From assembly GCA_021772895.1 (NCBI GenBank), contig JAJFLC010000018.1, forward strand, positions 1-64,000: 64,000 nt of DNA. The letters are read 5' to 3'. Position numbers and translations under genes: made by a program. The notes beneath the pieces were generated by a model. It did not search any database. It was not told the origin of the DNA and saw only the letters and a program-made list of their open reading frames with translations. Position 1 is the stretch's first letter; every line of letters starts with the position of its first letter. Origin of the DNA: Mariprofundaceae bacterium (GTDB taxonomy: Bacteria; Pseudomonadota; Zetaproteobacteria; Mariprofundales; Mariprofundaceae). Shown here in pieces: positions 16,783 through 26,201 of the stretch.

Positions 16783-18138
16783 ATGCACGATACACAGCGA
16801 CACACCATAGACAGAACCGATCTCGCCTCACTCTTTTCTTCAGGCTGCAAACCCGGAAGTGAGTGGCGTATTGGCACAGAGCACGAAAAAATTGGTTTTT
16901 GTGTCGATACATTCAAACCCTTACCTTATGAAGGCAAGAAAAGCATCCGCACACTGCTTACATTACTTTCTGAAAGTGTCGGCGAGCCGGTTTTTGAACA
17001 TGGCAACATCATTAGCATTCTTGAAAACAACGCTTCAATCACGCTTGAGCCGGGTGGCCAACTGGAGCTGTCAGGTGCGCCATTGGCAACCATTCACGAG
17101 ACCTGCACAGAAACCGGACAGCATCTATCCCTATTAAAAAACGCAACTAACAAGCTTGGGATCGGATTTTTAGGTTTAGGCTTTCAACCCAAGTGGCATA
17201 GAGAAGATATCCATTGGATGCCAAAAGAACGCTATCAAATCATGAAGAACTACATGCCTGAAGTCGGTTCCCAAGGGCTCGATATGATGCTCCGCACTGC
17301 AACGGTGCAAGCCAACCTCGACTTTTCATCCGAAAAAGATATGACAAAAAAAATGCGTGTCAGCTGTGCACTTCAACCGCTTGTTACAGCACTGTGTGCG
17401 GCTTCTCCTTTTGTGAATGGCAAACCTTCAGGTTACCTCTCAAGTCGCGCAGCCTGCTGGATTGATACCGACCCGGCCCGCACTGGCATTCCAGGCAGTG
17501 TCTTTGATGATAATTTCGGGTTTGAAAGCTACGTAGAATGGGCTTTGGATGCCCCGATGTATTTCATCATAAGAGATGGACAATACATTAATTGTGCAGG
17601 GCTAAGCTTTCGTGGTTTTCTAGATGGTAAACTTCCTGCTCTGCCGGGAGAGCGACCTACACTTGACGATTGGGAAGTGCATACCGGCACACTCTTCCCC
17701 GAAGTTCGCCTGAAACAGTTCCTTGAAATGCGTGGTGCTGATGCAGGCCCCCAGGCATGGATATGTTCACTCCCCGCACTATGGAAAGGTCTTCTTTATG
17801 ATGAAACAGCGCTAGAGAAAGCATGGCAAATGATTGCAGACTGGACACATGCTGAAGTTACCCATTTACGACAGGAAGTCCCACGCACGGCTTTTTCAAC
17901 ACTGTTTAGAGATACAAATGTCCACAGTCTTTGTGAACAAATGCTCGATATCGCATGTAATGGCCTTAAAAAAATTAACGCTTTAAACGAGCATGGTGAA
18001 AATGAATCCATCTTTCTTAACCCGATGATCCATGCTATCACACATAAAAAAACACAGGCCGAAATGTGGCTGGATGCCTATCATGGTTCGTGGAATGGCA
18101 ACATTGATCGTATCTTCACTGAGGCTATGCATCCATAA
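16783..18138 (+). CDS. gshA: Glutamate-cysteine ligase, plant/alphaproteobacterial type
   Basis: 451 residues of the GCS2-type ligase found in plants and many proteobacteria, unrelated in length to E. coli GshA. It makes gamma-glutamylcysteine, the first step to glutathione. Motifs include EWRIGTEHEKIGF, LEPGGQLELSGAP, GFLGLGFQPKW, MLRTATVQANLDF and the C-terminal DAYHGSWNGNIDRIF. Cysteines such as those in GKPSGYLSSRAACWID may form the redox-regulating disulfides described for the plant enzyme, but this was not tested. No glutathione synthetase lies nearby. The ATG at 16783 lacks a strong ribosome site. Confidence 0.9.
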   Translation: MHDTQRHTIDRTDLASLFSSGCKPGSEWRIGTEHEKIGFCVDTFKPLPYEGKKSIRTLLTLLSESVGEPVFEHGNIISILENNASITLEPGGQLELSGAPLATIHETCTETGQHLSLLKNATNKLGIGFLGLGFQPKWHREDIHWMPKERYQIMKNYMPEVGSQGLDMMLRTATVQANLDFSSEKDMTKKMRVSCALQPLVTALCAASPFVNGKPSGYLSSRAACWIDTDPARTGIPGSVFDDNFGFESYVEWALDAPMYFIIRDGQYINCAGLSFRGFLDGKLPALPGERPTLDDWEVHTGTLFPEVRLKQFLEMRGADAGPQAWICSLPALWKGLLYDETALEKAWQMIADWTHAEVTHLRQEVPRTAFSTLFRDTNVHSLCEQMLDIACNGLKKINALNEHGENESIFLNPMIHAITHKKTQAEMWLDAYHGSWNGNIDRIFTEAMHP

Positions 18139-18163
18139 AAATCAGCTCAATACAAACCGATGC

Positions 18164-18526
18164 CTATGGCTGCTGGAGGATTTCTATCGCATAACCATCG
18201 GGATCCCTGCAAAACAGTGCTTCCCTGCCAGACCTGCTTTTAGTGTAGTCGATACCCCTTTCTTTTAACCTGCCAAGCACAACATCCAGATCATCGGTCA
18301 CCAAAGCAATATGGTGATCTCGGCCACCATGTTCCGGTTTCACATATCCATCGTAAGGATTATCAATCTGCATAAGATGCAGCTGCTGACCGTTCCCCAG
18401 TTTATAAAACAAGCCCGAAAACCCCAGATCCGGCCGGACATCAAGCTCCAACGCCAACACCTCCCCATAAAATTCGGCTGATTTATTCAGATCACTACTG
18501 ATCATTGCAACATGATGAAACCGCAT
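18164..18526 (-). CDS. VOC-superfamily (glyoxalase-like) protein
   Basis: 120 residues, a single pair of beta-alpha-beta-beta-beta modules: RFHHVAMISSDLNKSAEFYG, DHHIALVTDDLDVVLGRLKE and CRDPDGYAIEILQ. The potential metal ligands His (FHHVA), His (DHHIA) and Glu (YAIEIL) are present, so it may be a metal-dependent lyase, dioxygenase or resistance protein. The substrate cannot be read. Start ATG 18526 has AAGGGTG upstream. It converges on gshA with 25 bp between stops; a link to thiol chemistry would be speculative. Confidence 0.85.
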   Translation of the reverse strand: MRFHHVAMISSDLNKSAEFYGEVLALELDVRPDLGFSGLFYKLGNGQQLHLMQIDNPYDGYVKPEHGGRDHHIALVTDDLDVVLGRLKERGIDYTKSRSGREALFCRDPDGYAIEILQQP

Positions 18527-18636
18527 AGATACACCCTTTTTATAAGCAAGATTTTTAGCCCTACACAAATAACACACGAAGAAAAACCAGCTAAAGATTT
18601 ACCGAAACCATCAATCCTGCAACAATCCGCATTCCT

Positions 18637-19509
18637 ATGAATATGACAACTGCAAAAATCCTGGATGGGAAAGCACTTTCAGAGCGCATGCGTAAAGACA
18701 TGCATGCTGATGTTTCCAACATGGTCAAAAAACATGGCAGGGCCCCCGGCCTTGCCGTCATTCTGGTCGGTGATGATCCCGCATCACACGTCTATGTAAA
18801 GAATAAGAAGCTGGCCTGCGAGAAAGTCGGAATCGTCTCATTCTCCCATCAACTTCCGGCGGACACCACCCAACAGCATATCCTTGGTCTGATTGTCGAG
18901 CTCAATCAGGACCCACGCGTAGACGGTATTCTTGTCCAGCTACCACTCCCTGAACATATTGATTCCGAAGCTATTATCATAGCGATCAACCCGGATAAAG
19001 ATGTGGATGGCTTTCACCCTTATAACATTGGAAGTTTAACAGCCCGCATGCCAGGGCTTCGCCCCTGCACACCCTTTGGATGCATGAAATTGCTTGAAGA
19101 GACAGGCATTGATTTACATGGTCAGGAGGCTGTTATCGTGGGCGCATCCAATATGGTAGGCCGCCCGATGGCACTGGAGCTATTACTTGCAGGAGCCACA
19201 GTTACCATCACCCACCGCTTTTCTCTCGATTTAAAATCGCACATCGAACGTGCTGACATTGTGGTTGCGGCGGCAGGCAAACAGGGGCTGATTCAAGGTA
19301 AGTGGATCAAAAAAGGCGCGATTGTGATTGATGTAGGTATCCACCGTCTGGATAACGGAAGTTTGACCGGCGATGTGGAATTTGAATCGGCTGCCAAACA
19401 CGCATCCTGGATCACACCGGTTCCGGGCGGTGTTGGCCCCATGACCATCACCATGCTTTTATATAATACTATCACAGCTTTTCGCACCCATGTTGGAGAC
19501 CATACATGA
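18637..19509 (+). CDS. folD: FolD, methylene-THF dehydrogenase/cyclohydrolase
   Basis: 290 residues. Bifunctional enzyme converting 5,10-methylene-THF to methenyl- and 10-formyl-THF with NADP. The catalytic-domain motif [18 protein letters not shown] contains the family's Tyr and Lys; [11 protein letters not shown] and [12 protein letters not shown] follow; the Rossmann part has [18 protein letters not shown] and the C-terminus [13 protein letters not shown]. Its stop overlaps the gcvT ATG by 4 bp, so it is the first gene of a one-carbon operon, supplying or consuming the methylene-THF made by glycine cleavage. Confidence 0.96.
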   Translation: MNMTTAKILDGKALSERMRKDMHADVSNMVKKHGRAPGLAVILVGDDPASHVYVKNKKLACEKVGIVSFSHQLPADTTQQHILGLIVELNQDPRVDGILVQLPLPEHIDSEAIIIAINPDKDVDGFHPYNIGSLTARMPGLRPCTPFGCMKLLEETGIDLHGQEAVIVGASNMVGRPMALELLLAGATVTITHRFSLDLKSHIERADIVVAAAGKQGLIQGKWIKKGAIVIDVGIHRLDNGSLTGDVEFESAAKHASWITPVPGGVGPMTITMLLYNTITAFRTHVGDHT

Positions 19510-20648
19510 ACACTTCCGATCAGACTTTCGATCAGACTTCAGAGCATAACTCAAACGACAGACTCGCAAAAACGCCTCTGTTTGATGAGCACATTCGTCT
19601 GGGTGGGAAAATGGTCCCATTTGCTGGCTTTGAAATGCCAGTTCAGTACCCGCTTGGCGCCTTGAAAGAGTATCAGGCTGTCCGCGATGGTAAGGCAGGG
19701 CTGTTTGATATCTCACACATGGGACAGGTACGTGTAAAAGGGGCTGGTGCGCTTGCATTTCTCCAGTACGTCACCACCAATGATGTTTCCAAGTTGACAG
19801 ATGGGCAGGTACAATACTCTGCGCTTCTCAATGAGCAGGGCACCTTTATTGATGACATCACCACCTACCGCATCAATAAGAATGAATACTACCTCTGCAT
19901 CAATGCAGCCAACCGACACAAAGATGTTGCCCATTTAAAAAAACACGCGACCCGTTTTGATGTGACAGTATCAGATGAGTCCGATGATACCGTGCTGATT
20001 GCGCTTCAAGGGCACAAAGCTCAACAGCTCTTACAGGCCCTGACCAAAACAAATCTTGATGACATTGCTTATTACCGTTTTGCCATCATTCAACTCGGTG
20101 ATGCAAATGCCATTGTCTCCCGCACGGGTTACACGGGTGAAGACGGCTTCGAAATATATACCCCAAACGACAACGCGATTGCAATCTGGTCTGCGCTGGA
20201 AAATTCCGGTGCGATTCCAATTGGTCTGGCAGCTCGCGATATGTTACGTACCGAGATGGGTTATGCACTTTACGGCCATGAAATTCATGACCAGGTCACC
20301 CCGATTGAAGCAAAGCTCATGTGGATTACCAAACTCGATAAAGGCGATTTTATTGGGCGCGCTGCAGTTGAGCAACGCAAACGTGAAGGCAAAAAACTGT
20401 CGATGATCGCTCTGAAACTGACGGGGCGCGGCATTCCACGTGAACACTATAAAGTTGTTTCCGGCGATAAAACAGTCGGCGAAGTCACATCAGGAATGCA
20501 CTCTCCCCTTACAAGCTGCGGGGTTGCCATTGCCTATGTTGAACCTGAGTATACTGCATCTGATGTGTTAGCGATTGAAATACGTGGCAAAGCTGTACTG
20601 GCGGAGCGAACAAGCACGCCGTTTGTGCGCAGCAACGTCCGCAAATAA
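19506..20648 (+). CDS. gcvT: Glycine cleavage T protein (aminomethyltransferase)
   Basis: 380 residues. Transfers the methylene group from the H-protein-bound intermediate to tetrahydrofolate, releasing ammonia. Recognised by [35 protein letters not shown], the folate-contacting [34 protein letters not shown] and the C-terminal [20 protein letters not shown]. The N-terminal ~15 residues (Ser/Asp/Gln-rich) are extra to the family core. It is coupled to folD by ATGA overlap and followed 31 bp later by gcvH. Confidence 0.96.
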   Translation: MNTSDQTFDQTSEHNSNDRLAKTPLFDEHIRLGGKMVPFAGFEMPVQYPLGALKEYQAVRDGKAGLFDISHMGQVRVKGAGALAFLQYVTTNDVSKLTDGQVQYSALLNEQGTFIDDITTYRINKNEYYLCINAANRHKDVAHLKKHATRFDVTVSDESDDTVLIALQGHKAQQLLQALTKTNLDDIAYYRFAIIQLGDANAIVSRTGYTGEDGFEIYTPNDNAIAIWSALENSGAIPIGLAARDMLRTEMGYALYGHEIHDQVTPIEAKLMWITKLDKGDFIGRAAVEQRKREGKKLSMIALKLTGRGIPREHYKVVSGDKTVGEVTSGMHSPLTSCGVAIAYVEPEYTASDVLAIEIRGKAVLAERTSTPFVRSNVRK

Positions 20649-20679
20649 TAAAACTGATCTGCTTAGAGAGGAGAGCAAC

Positions 20680-21060
20680 ATGAGCATTCCAGCTGACTTA
20701 AAATACACCAAAGACCATGAGTGGGTTCGCATTGAAGATGATATTGCGACGTTCGGTCTGACCGACCATGCACAGGAAGCACTCGGTGACATTGTATTTG
20801 TCGAACTTCCTGAAGAAGGTCGCACAGTTAATGCTGGTGATGCATTTGCAGTTGTTGAATCTGTTAAAGCAGTATCCGATGCCTATGCGCCCATCGCTGG
20901 AGAAGTCACTGAAGGCAATGTAGCGCTGGAAGCCACACCTGAAAAAGTGAATGAAGATCCTTATGGTGATGGCTGGATCGTAAAAGTAAAAATCACAACT
21001 GATGACACCTCACATCTGATGGATGCGAGTGCTTATAACAACTATTTGGAAGAAGCATAA
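20680..21060 (+). CDS. gcvH: Glycine cleavage H protein
   Basis: 126 residues. Lipoyl carrier that shuttles the aminomethyl group between P, T and L proteins. The lipoyl-lysine lies in VVESVKAVSDAYAPI, within the ESVKA motif, preceded by the GLTDHAQEALGDIVFVELPE hairpin. The start is ATG 20680, preceded by AGAGAGGAGAG; an upstream extension in this frame overlaps gcvT and is not needed. No lipoate attachment gene or L-protein gene is in the window. Confidence 0.97.
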   Translation: MSIPADLKYTKDHEWVRIEDDIATFGLTDHAQEALGDIVFVELPEEGRTVNAGDAFAVVESVKAVSDAYAPIAGEVTEGNVALEATPEKVNEDPYGDGWIVKVKITTDDTSHLMDASAYNNYLEEA

Positions 21061-21094
21061 ACCTTCTAATTTAACCTGTTTTTGGAGTTGATCC

Positions 21095-22441
21095 ATGCGA
21101 TATCTGCCGCACACTGATGCAGACCGTTCGGCCATGCTGGAAACCATTGGTGTATCCAGCATGCGTGAACTGTTTGCCGATATTCCTGCCGAGTTTCACA
21201 TTGAACCGCAGAGCCTGAAGATGCCCGATGCCCTTTCAGAAGCGGGCATTGTTCGAAAATTCACAAAGGCATCAGAAAAAAACAGACATGCCGGCAACCA
21301 TAGCTACTTCCTCGGCGCTGGCACTTATCATCATTTCATTCCGGCAGTGGTTGATTATATCATTTCGCGTGGCGAATTTTTAACAGCTTATACACCGTAT
21401 CAACCGGAAATTGCCCAAGGCACACTACAGGTCTTATTTGAATTCCAGACCATGACCGCACGCCTGCTCGGCATGGATATTTCCAACGCCTCTATGTATG
21501 ACGCAGCGACCAGCGTTGCTGAAGCAGCACTCATGTCCAGACGTGTAAACCGCCGTGATCGTGTTGTCATCGCTGGCAGTGTTAATCCGCGCTATCGAAG
21601 TGTCACAAAAAATTACCTGACGCATCTGGGCGGTGAAACTGTAGAACTGCCATCCACAGGGTTCAGTACAGACATCAAACAGATCATTTCAAACATCGAT
21701 GACACAACAGCCTGTGTCATCGTCCAGTATCCTGATTTTTACGGATCTGTTTATGATCTGGCCGACATTCGCAGTAAATGTGATGAAACCGGAGCTCTGA
21801 TGGTGGTTGCATTTTCTGATGCATCTGCTTTTGGACTGATCAAATCTCCCGGCGAATATGGCGCAGACATTGTGGTTGGCTCGGGTCAGGCTCTGGGTAT
21901 TCCGATGGGGTTTGGGGGGCCGCATTTAGGGATTTTCACCTGTACTCAGAAGCTGATTCGGCAAATGCCCGGGCGTGTCTGTGGCATGACTCATGATGCC
22001 AATGATAAACGCGGTTTTGTACTCACCCTTTCGACCCGGGAACAACATATCCGCCGTGAAAAGGCAACCTCCAACATCTGCTCGAATCAGGGTTTGATGT
22101 GCACCGCTGCAGCCACTTACATGACACTGATGGGCGATGCAGGCTTGAAAACTGTGGCACAACATTCCGCCGCAGCTTTGCAAAAAATTGTGACTGGCTT
22201 ACCTGCCCACGTAACAGCCGCAAACGGCGCCCGTTACAACGAAACCGTTTTAAGTTTCGCTGATCAAAACAGTCGCGATAATTTCCTGATCCGCGCTGAA
22301 GAAAAAAATATCTTTGCAGGCATCCCACTTGAGAAACTTGAAACAAACATCGAAGCAAAACATCTGCTGATTGCGACCACAGAAATGACAGAAGAATCAG
22401 ACATCACTAACTACCTGGCATTACTGGAGGCTGCACAATGA
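21095..22441 (+). CDS. gcvPA: Glycine dehydrogenase (decarboxylating) subunit 1
   Basis: 448 residues, the N-terminal half of the P protein in organisms with a split enzyme. Motifs include RYLPHTDADRSAMLETIGV, FLGAGTYHHFIPAVVDYI, TAYTPYQPEIAQGTLQVLFE, MYDAATSVAEAALMSRR and QALGIPMGFGGPHLGIFTC. Together with the next gene it decarboxylates glycine and loads the aminomethyl group on GcvH. Start ATG 21095 has GGAG 8 bases upstream; the 3' end overlaps gcvPB by ATGA. Confidence 0.96.
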   Translation: MRYLPHTDADRSAMLETIGVSSMRELFADIPAEFHIEPQSLKMPDALSEAGIVRKFTKASEKNRHAGNHSYFLGAGTYHHFIPAVVDYIISRGEFLTAYTPYQPEIAQGTLQVLFEFQTMTARLLGMDISNASMYDAATSVAEAALMSRRVNRRDRVVIAGSVNPRYRSVTKNYLTHLGGETVELPSTGFSTDIKQIISNIDDTTACVIVQYPDFYGSVYDLADIRSKCDETGALMVVAFSDASAFGLIKSPGEYGADIVVGSGQALGIPMGFGGPHLGIFTCTQKLIRQMPGRVCGMTHDANDKRGFVLTLSTREQHIRREKATSNICSNQGLMCTAAATYMTLMGDAGLKTVAQHSAAALQKIVTGLPAHVTAANGARYNETVLSFADQNSRDNFLIRAEEKNIFAGIPLEKLETNIEAKHLLIATTEMTEESDITNYLALLEAAQ

Positions 22442-23940
22442 GCGTCTCAAACACAGACCAGACCACCACCCAATACTCGGGAACATCCGGCCTGATGCAT
22501 GAAGAGCCTCTGCTTTTTGAACATGCACATGAAAAAGCCACAAGCATCAGTCTTCCGGGTGTGGTTGGTGAACTTTCAAATGAGTTGCAGGCGTTTGCCC
22601 GCACAGAAAATGCAAACATTCCCGGACTATCTGAGCCTGAAACCGTACGCCATTTTGTGCGTCTCTCACAGTGGAACCATGCCATCGAAACGGGATTTTA
22701 TCCTCTCGGCTCCTGCACCATGAAATACAACCCAAGAGTGAATGAGCAGGTTGTACGTCTACCGGGTCTTTCCGGCATTCATCCGGATCAGCCTGAAGAA
22801 AGCGTACAGGGTGCCCTTGCGTTACTTTATGAATTACAGAACTGGCTAGGTGAAATCACAGGATTGCCACACACAACCCTGCAACCTGCCGCAGGCGCAC
22901 ATGGCGAATGGACAGGCCTGATGATGATTCGTGCAGCACTTGATGCACGAGGTGAATCACATCGTAACAAGGTTCTGGTTCCTGATTCTGCCCATGGAAC
23001 CAACCCTGCATCCGCAGCACTTTGTGGCATGCAAACAGTAGAGATTAAATCCACTGCCGAAGGCCGTGTTGATCTCAATGAACTGAAAGCGCATCTGGAC
23101 AATGATGTTGCAGCCCTAATGTTAACCAATCCAAATACAGCCGGCATGTTTGAATCTGATATTGCTGAGATTTGCCGCCTTGTTCATGAGGCTGGTGGTT
23201 TTGTTTATGGTGATGGCGCCAACCTTAACGCACTTGTTGGCATTGCCAAAGTGGGTGATATGGGCATCGACTGCCTGCATATCAATGTTCACAAAACCTT
23301 TTCCACGCCGCATGGAGGCGGTGGCCCGGGTGGTGGCCCTGTGGTGGTAAACGATACACTGGCTGCATTTTTGCCAACACCGCGCATCGAAAAGGTTGCA
23401 GAAACATATAAAATCATACAGCAGGATGAGACAAGTATCGGGCAAGTGCTGGGCTCAATTGGTCAAGTGGGTGTGCTTCTTCGTGCCGCTGCTTATATTG
23501 CCGCCTTTGGTAAGAATCATCTGCATAAAATCGCAGAAGATGCCGTGCTCAATGCCAATTATATACTGGCCCGCCTGAAAGACAGTTACCATGTACCATT
23601 CAAAGGCCTCTGCAAACACGAGTGCCTGTTAACGGATGAGATTCAAAACAGACACGGCATCAAAACACTCGACATTGCCAAACGTCTGATTGATCTGGGT
23701 TTCCACCCGATGACAGTGTATTTCCCATTGGTCGTGCATGGTGCTATGCTGATCGAACCCACTGAAAGTGAATCCCGTGAAACCATTGATGCATTCTGTG
23801 ATGCCATGCTGGAAATTGCTGAGGCATGTGAAAAAGGCAATACAGAAGAAATACACAAGGCGCCACTGCTCCCCATACGTTCGCGTCTGAATGAAACCGC
23901 AGCGGCACGGAAACCTCTGTTAGTCTGGCCGAATTGTTAG
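22438..23940 (+). CDS. gcvPB: Glycine dehydrogenase (decarboxylating) subunit 2
   Basis: 500 residues, the PLP-bearing half of the split P protein. The Schiff-base lysine is in CLHINVHKTFSTPHGGGGPG; also visible are FYPLGSCTMKYNPRVNE, AGAHGEWTGLMMIRAAL, DSAHGTNPASAALCGM and PTESESRETIDAFCDAM. ATGA overlap with gcvPA implies coupled synthesis of the two halves. The 160 bp after it contain no convincing gene or terminator. Confidence 0.96.
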   Translation: MSVSNTDQTTTQYSGTSGLMHEEPLLFEHAHEKATSISLPGVVGELSNELQAFARTENANIPGLSEPETVRHFVRLSQWNHAIETGFYPLGSCTMKYNPRVNEQVVRLPGLSGIHPDQPEESVQGALALLYELQNWLGEITGLPHTTLQPAAGAHGEWTGLMMIRAALDARGESHRNKVLVPDSAHGTNPASAALCGMQTVEIKSTAEGRVDLNELKAHLDNDVAALMLTNPNTAGMFESDIAEICRLVHEAGGFVYGDGANLNALVGIAKVGDMGIDCLHINVHKTFSTPHGGGGPGGGPVVVNDTLAAFLPTPRIEKVAETYKIIQQDETSIGQVLGSIGQVGVLLRAAAYIAAFGKNHLHKIAEDAVLNANYILARLKDSYHVPFKGLCKHECLLTDEIQNRHGIKTLDIAKRLIDLGFHPMTVYFPLVVHGAMLIEPTESESRETIDAFCDAMLEIAEACEKGNTEEIHKAPLLPIRSRLNETAAARKPLLVWPNC

Positions 23941-24099
23941 ATGCAAAAGAGGCTGCCGAAAAAAGGATAAAGCAGCAACGCGCGCCCATTTTTTCCACGC
24001 TGACAAGAAACCCCGAAAGACAGTCAGATGCCGAGGTATCTTTCCTTGGCTCTTTCTTGACCAAACAGGGAGACAACTCAGATCATACACAACAAATCA

Positions 24100-24537
24100 C
24101 TAAATTGGCTTCACCACCACCATGATGACAACCGCAATCAGAACCAAAGTCGGAAACTCATTATACCAACGATAAAATTTGTGACTTCGCGTGTTTTCGC
24201 CTGCTGAAAATACCGTCACAATATGTCCGGTATAAAAATGATAAATCAGCAAAGGTAAAACAAATGCCATTTTAGCCCAGAACCATGGCTCACTCTGCAC
24301 ATATTCCCACTCAATCACTGCAAGAGCCACACCACATGCCACAGTCACAATCATGGCAGGTTGCATGATAATCTTAAAAAGTTTGAATTCCATGACACAG
24401 AATTGCTCATGTATTGGCCCATCTTTTTGCGCCACGTGATAAACAAAAATACGCGGCAGATAAAAAAGCCCTGCAAACCACGAGACCATAGCAATAATGT
24501 GAAAGGCTTCAATCCACTCAATAACTCCAGATTCCAT
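24100..24537 (-). CDS. hemJ: HemJ protoporphyrinogen IX oxidase
   Basis: 145 residues, four transmembrane helices, family formerly TIGR00701/UPF0093. It oxidises protoporphyrinogen IX to protoporphyrin IX in the penultimate part of heme synthesis. Conserved residues seen: His in IEAFHIIAMVSWFAGLFYLP, RIFVYH, the Lys in KLFKIIMQPAMI, WFWAKMAFVLPLLIYHFYTG and the C-terminal FYRWYNEFPTL. Start ATG 24537, nine bases after the stop of the upstream small gene, so the two are probably co-transcribed. Confidence 0.92.
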   Translation of the reverse strand: MESGVIEWIEAFHIIAMVSWFAGLFYLPRIFVYHVAQKDGPIHEQFCVMEFKLFKIIMQPAMIVTVACGVALAVIEWEYVQSEPWFWAKMAFVLPLLIYHFYTGHIVTVFSAGENTRSHKFYRWYNEFPTLVLIAVVIMVVVKPI

Positions 24538-24546
24538 GGGCCGACA

Positions 24547-24777
24547 CTACTCCTCCGGCAATTCAATCGCCAGAATGTCTTGTAAGCGTATCTCCAAAAC
24601 TTCCCCTGACTCCGAAATAAAAATCCCCCACTGCACATCATCAATATCCTGCCAGGATTGAGGCATTGCCATAACCGCATGGTGTTCACCGTGATCATCC
24701 GAATAAACAATGCGGCAATGAGTTTTTGTGGCCGCAGCCAGCTCGAAACGATCGTGATATGAATATGATATTGCCAT
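24547..24777 (-). CDS. Small protein resembling Rho-binding antiterminator (ROF)
   Basis: 76 residues from ATG 24777. The pattern SYSYHDRFELAAATKTHCRI near the N-terminus and the closing EVLEIRLQDILAIELPEE resemble ROF/YaeO proteins: a small beta barrel with a 'D-xx-E-x-A' opening and 'R-x-I-R-L-xx-I' ending. ROF binds Rho and blocks termination. Similarity is judged by eye only. The start is uncertain (ATG 24795 and TTG 24810 are possible) and overlaps the aminotransferase promoter region. It precedes hemJ. Confidence 0.55.
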   Translation of the reverse strand: MAISYSYHDRFELAAATKTHCRIVYSDDHGEHHAVMAMPQSWQDIDDVQWGIFISESGEVLEIRLQDILAIELPEE

Positions 24778-24812
24778 GCGACAAGTATAGACCATATCGT
24801 TATCGTTCAAAC

Positions 24813-25943
24813 ATGCGAAGAATTGATTTCATTGAACCCTTCCGTGTTATGCAATTGCTCGAACGTGCAAAAGAACTGGAAAAACAGGGGAAAAAAATCA
24901 TTCACATGGAAATTGGCGAGCCTGATTTTTTGACTCCTGATGCCATCATCACGGCTGCCAAACTACATCTTGATCAACACAATCAATTCTACACGCCATC
25001 AACAGGGGCGCCGGAACTACAACAGGCACTCTCAAACTGGTACAACACTGAATACAACGTAAAGGTCTCTCCCGATCGCATTCTTATCACACCCGGAACC
25101 TCCGGGGCATTTAATCTAATCTATGCCGTTTTACTTGAAGCAGGAGAATCCGTCCTCCTCCCGGACCCGGGTTATCCATGCCAGCGCAACTTTATTCGTC
25201 TTGCAGGTGGCACCCCAATCAATATTCCGGTCGGGCCGGAGAGTCGCTATCATCTCTCTGCCGAACTGATAGAAAAAAACTGGCAAAAAAAAACACGCGC
25301 AGCCGTTGTGATTAACCCGGGCAATCCAACCGGCACATTGATTCAGCCCGAAGCGCTAAAAAAAATGGCCTCAGTTTGCAGCAATCATGATGGCTATCTC
25401 ATCTCTGATGAGATTTATCACGGCCTTACCTACTGCACAAAAGCATCTTGTGCATTGACGTTTGATGAAGAAGCCATTGTTGTGAATGGCTTTTCAAAAC
25501 GCTGGGCCATGACCGGTTGGCGAATAGGCTGGATCATTGTTCCCGAATCGCTTATTGATGCCTGTAGACGTGTGATGCAAAATATTTTTATCGCTGCTCC
25601 TACGCTCTCTCAATATGCAGCCATTGCGGCATTAAAAGAGGTACAGTCCATTGAAAACATGCGCTTGGCATATGATGAACGCAGACAATTTCTGCTTAAT
25701 GAACTACCCAAACTCGGTTTTGATATCGTTGTAGAACCACAAGGTGCATTTTATATCTATGCCAATGTTGAAAAACTCACAAATGACTCCAAAGCATTTT
25801 GCTGGAAATTGTTAGAAGAAAAAGGCGTTGCCATCACGCCCGGAGAAGATTTTGGTGTTTTTAACGCTGCTTCCCATGTCCGCCTCTCCTATGCCACCGA
25901 TATGGCAGCGCTCAAGGAAGGCATTTGTTGCCTTGCCATATGA
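24813..25943 (+). CDS. PLP-dependent class I/II aminotransferase
   Basis: 376 residues, fold-type I aminotransferase of the aspartate/AlaT-like group. Markers: HMEIGEPDFLTPDAIITAA, FYTPSTGAPELQQALSNWY, LPDPGYPCQRNF, NPGNPTGTLIQPEALKKM, SDEIYHGLTYC, and the PLP lysine in VNGFSKRWAMTGWRIGW, with the carboxylate-binding Arg in FNAASHVRLSYATDM. Substrate cannot be decided; some close relatives are alanine or succinyldiaminopimelate aminotransferases. ATG 24813 is chosen because the family starts a few residues before RIDFIEPFRVM. Its stop overlaps the next small ORF. Confidence 0.92.
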   Translation: MRRIDFIEPFRVMQLLERAKELEKQGKKIIHMEIGEPDFLTPDAIITAAKLHLDQHNQFYTPSTGAPELQQALSNWYNTEYNVKVSPDRILITPGTSGAFNLIYAVLLEAGESVLLPDPGYPCQRNFIRLAGGTPINIPVGPESRYHLSAELIEKNWQKKTRAAVVINPGNPTGTLIQPEALKKMASVCSNHDGYLISDEIYHGLTYCTKASCALTFDEEAIVVNGFSKRWAMTGWRIGWIIVPESLIDACRRVMQNIFIAAPTLSQYAAIAALKEVQSIENMRLAYDERRQFLLNELPKLGFDIVVEPQGAFYIYANVEKLTNDSKAFCWKLLEEKGVAITPGEDFGVFNAASHVRLSYATDMAALKEGICCLAI

Positions 25944-26119
25944 ATAAGCACTTGCCAACAATAGTTCTCCAGCAAGAATATCCATCATTACAGGAGGCTG
26001 TTCATAACAGAAAGCTAGTACATATCGCAGAGACTCGTAGTGTAATAAATGACACCAATATGATAGAAGGTGGTGATATCTGCGAACGCTTACTCAAAAA
26101 TATATGGCAGACTGAATAA
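25940..26119 (+). CDS. Small ORF coupled to the aminotransferase, unknown function
   Basis: 59 residues beginning at an ATG that overlaps the aminotransferase stop (ATGA). Sequence is mixed and soluble (PTIVLQQEYPSLQEAVHNRK near the N-terminus, GGDICERLLKNIWQTE at the end), with no family recognised. Coupling and absence of internal stops argue mildly for expression; composition alone does not decide. Confidence 0.4.
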   Translation: MNKHLPTIVLQQEYPSLQEAVHNRKLVHIAETRSVINDTNMIEGGDICERLLKNIWQTE

Positions 26120-26201
26120 TTCAAGGATTCTATTTCATGAGACAAAGCCCCTTTCTGTATAAAAAGCTCTCGGTTATACTCCACGCAATTGGAGAATATT
26201 G

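Noticed and set aside
18527-18636. Glycine riboswitch upstream of folD-gcv
   Set aside because: The 110-bp spacer between divergent genes is too short for a tandem glycine riboswitch and shows no matching stems.
23934-24125. 63-residue frame after gcvPB
   Set aside because: Starts with a TTG inside the last codons of gcvPB, has no clear ribosome site or family resemblance, and overlaps the hemJ 3' end.
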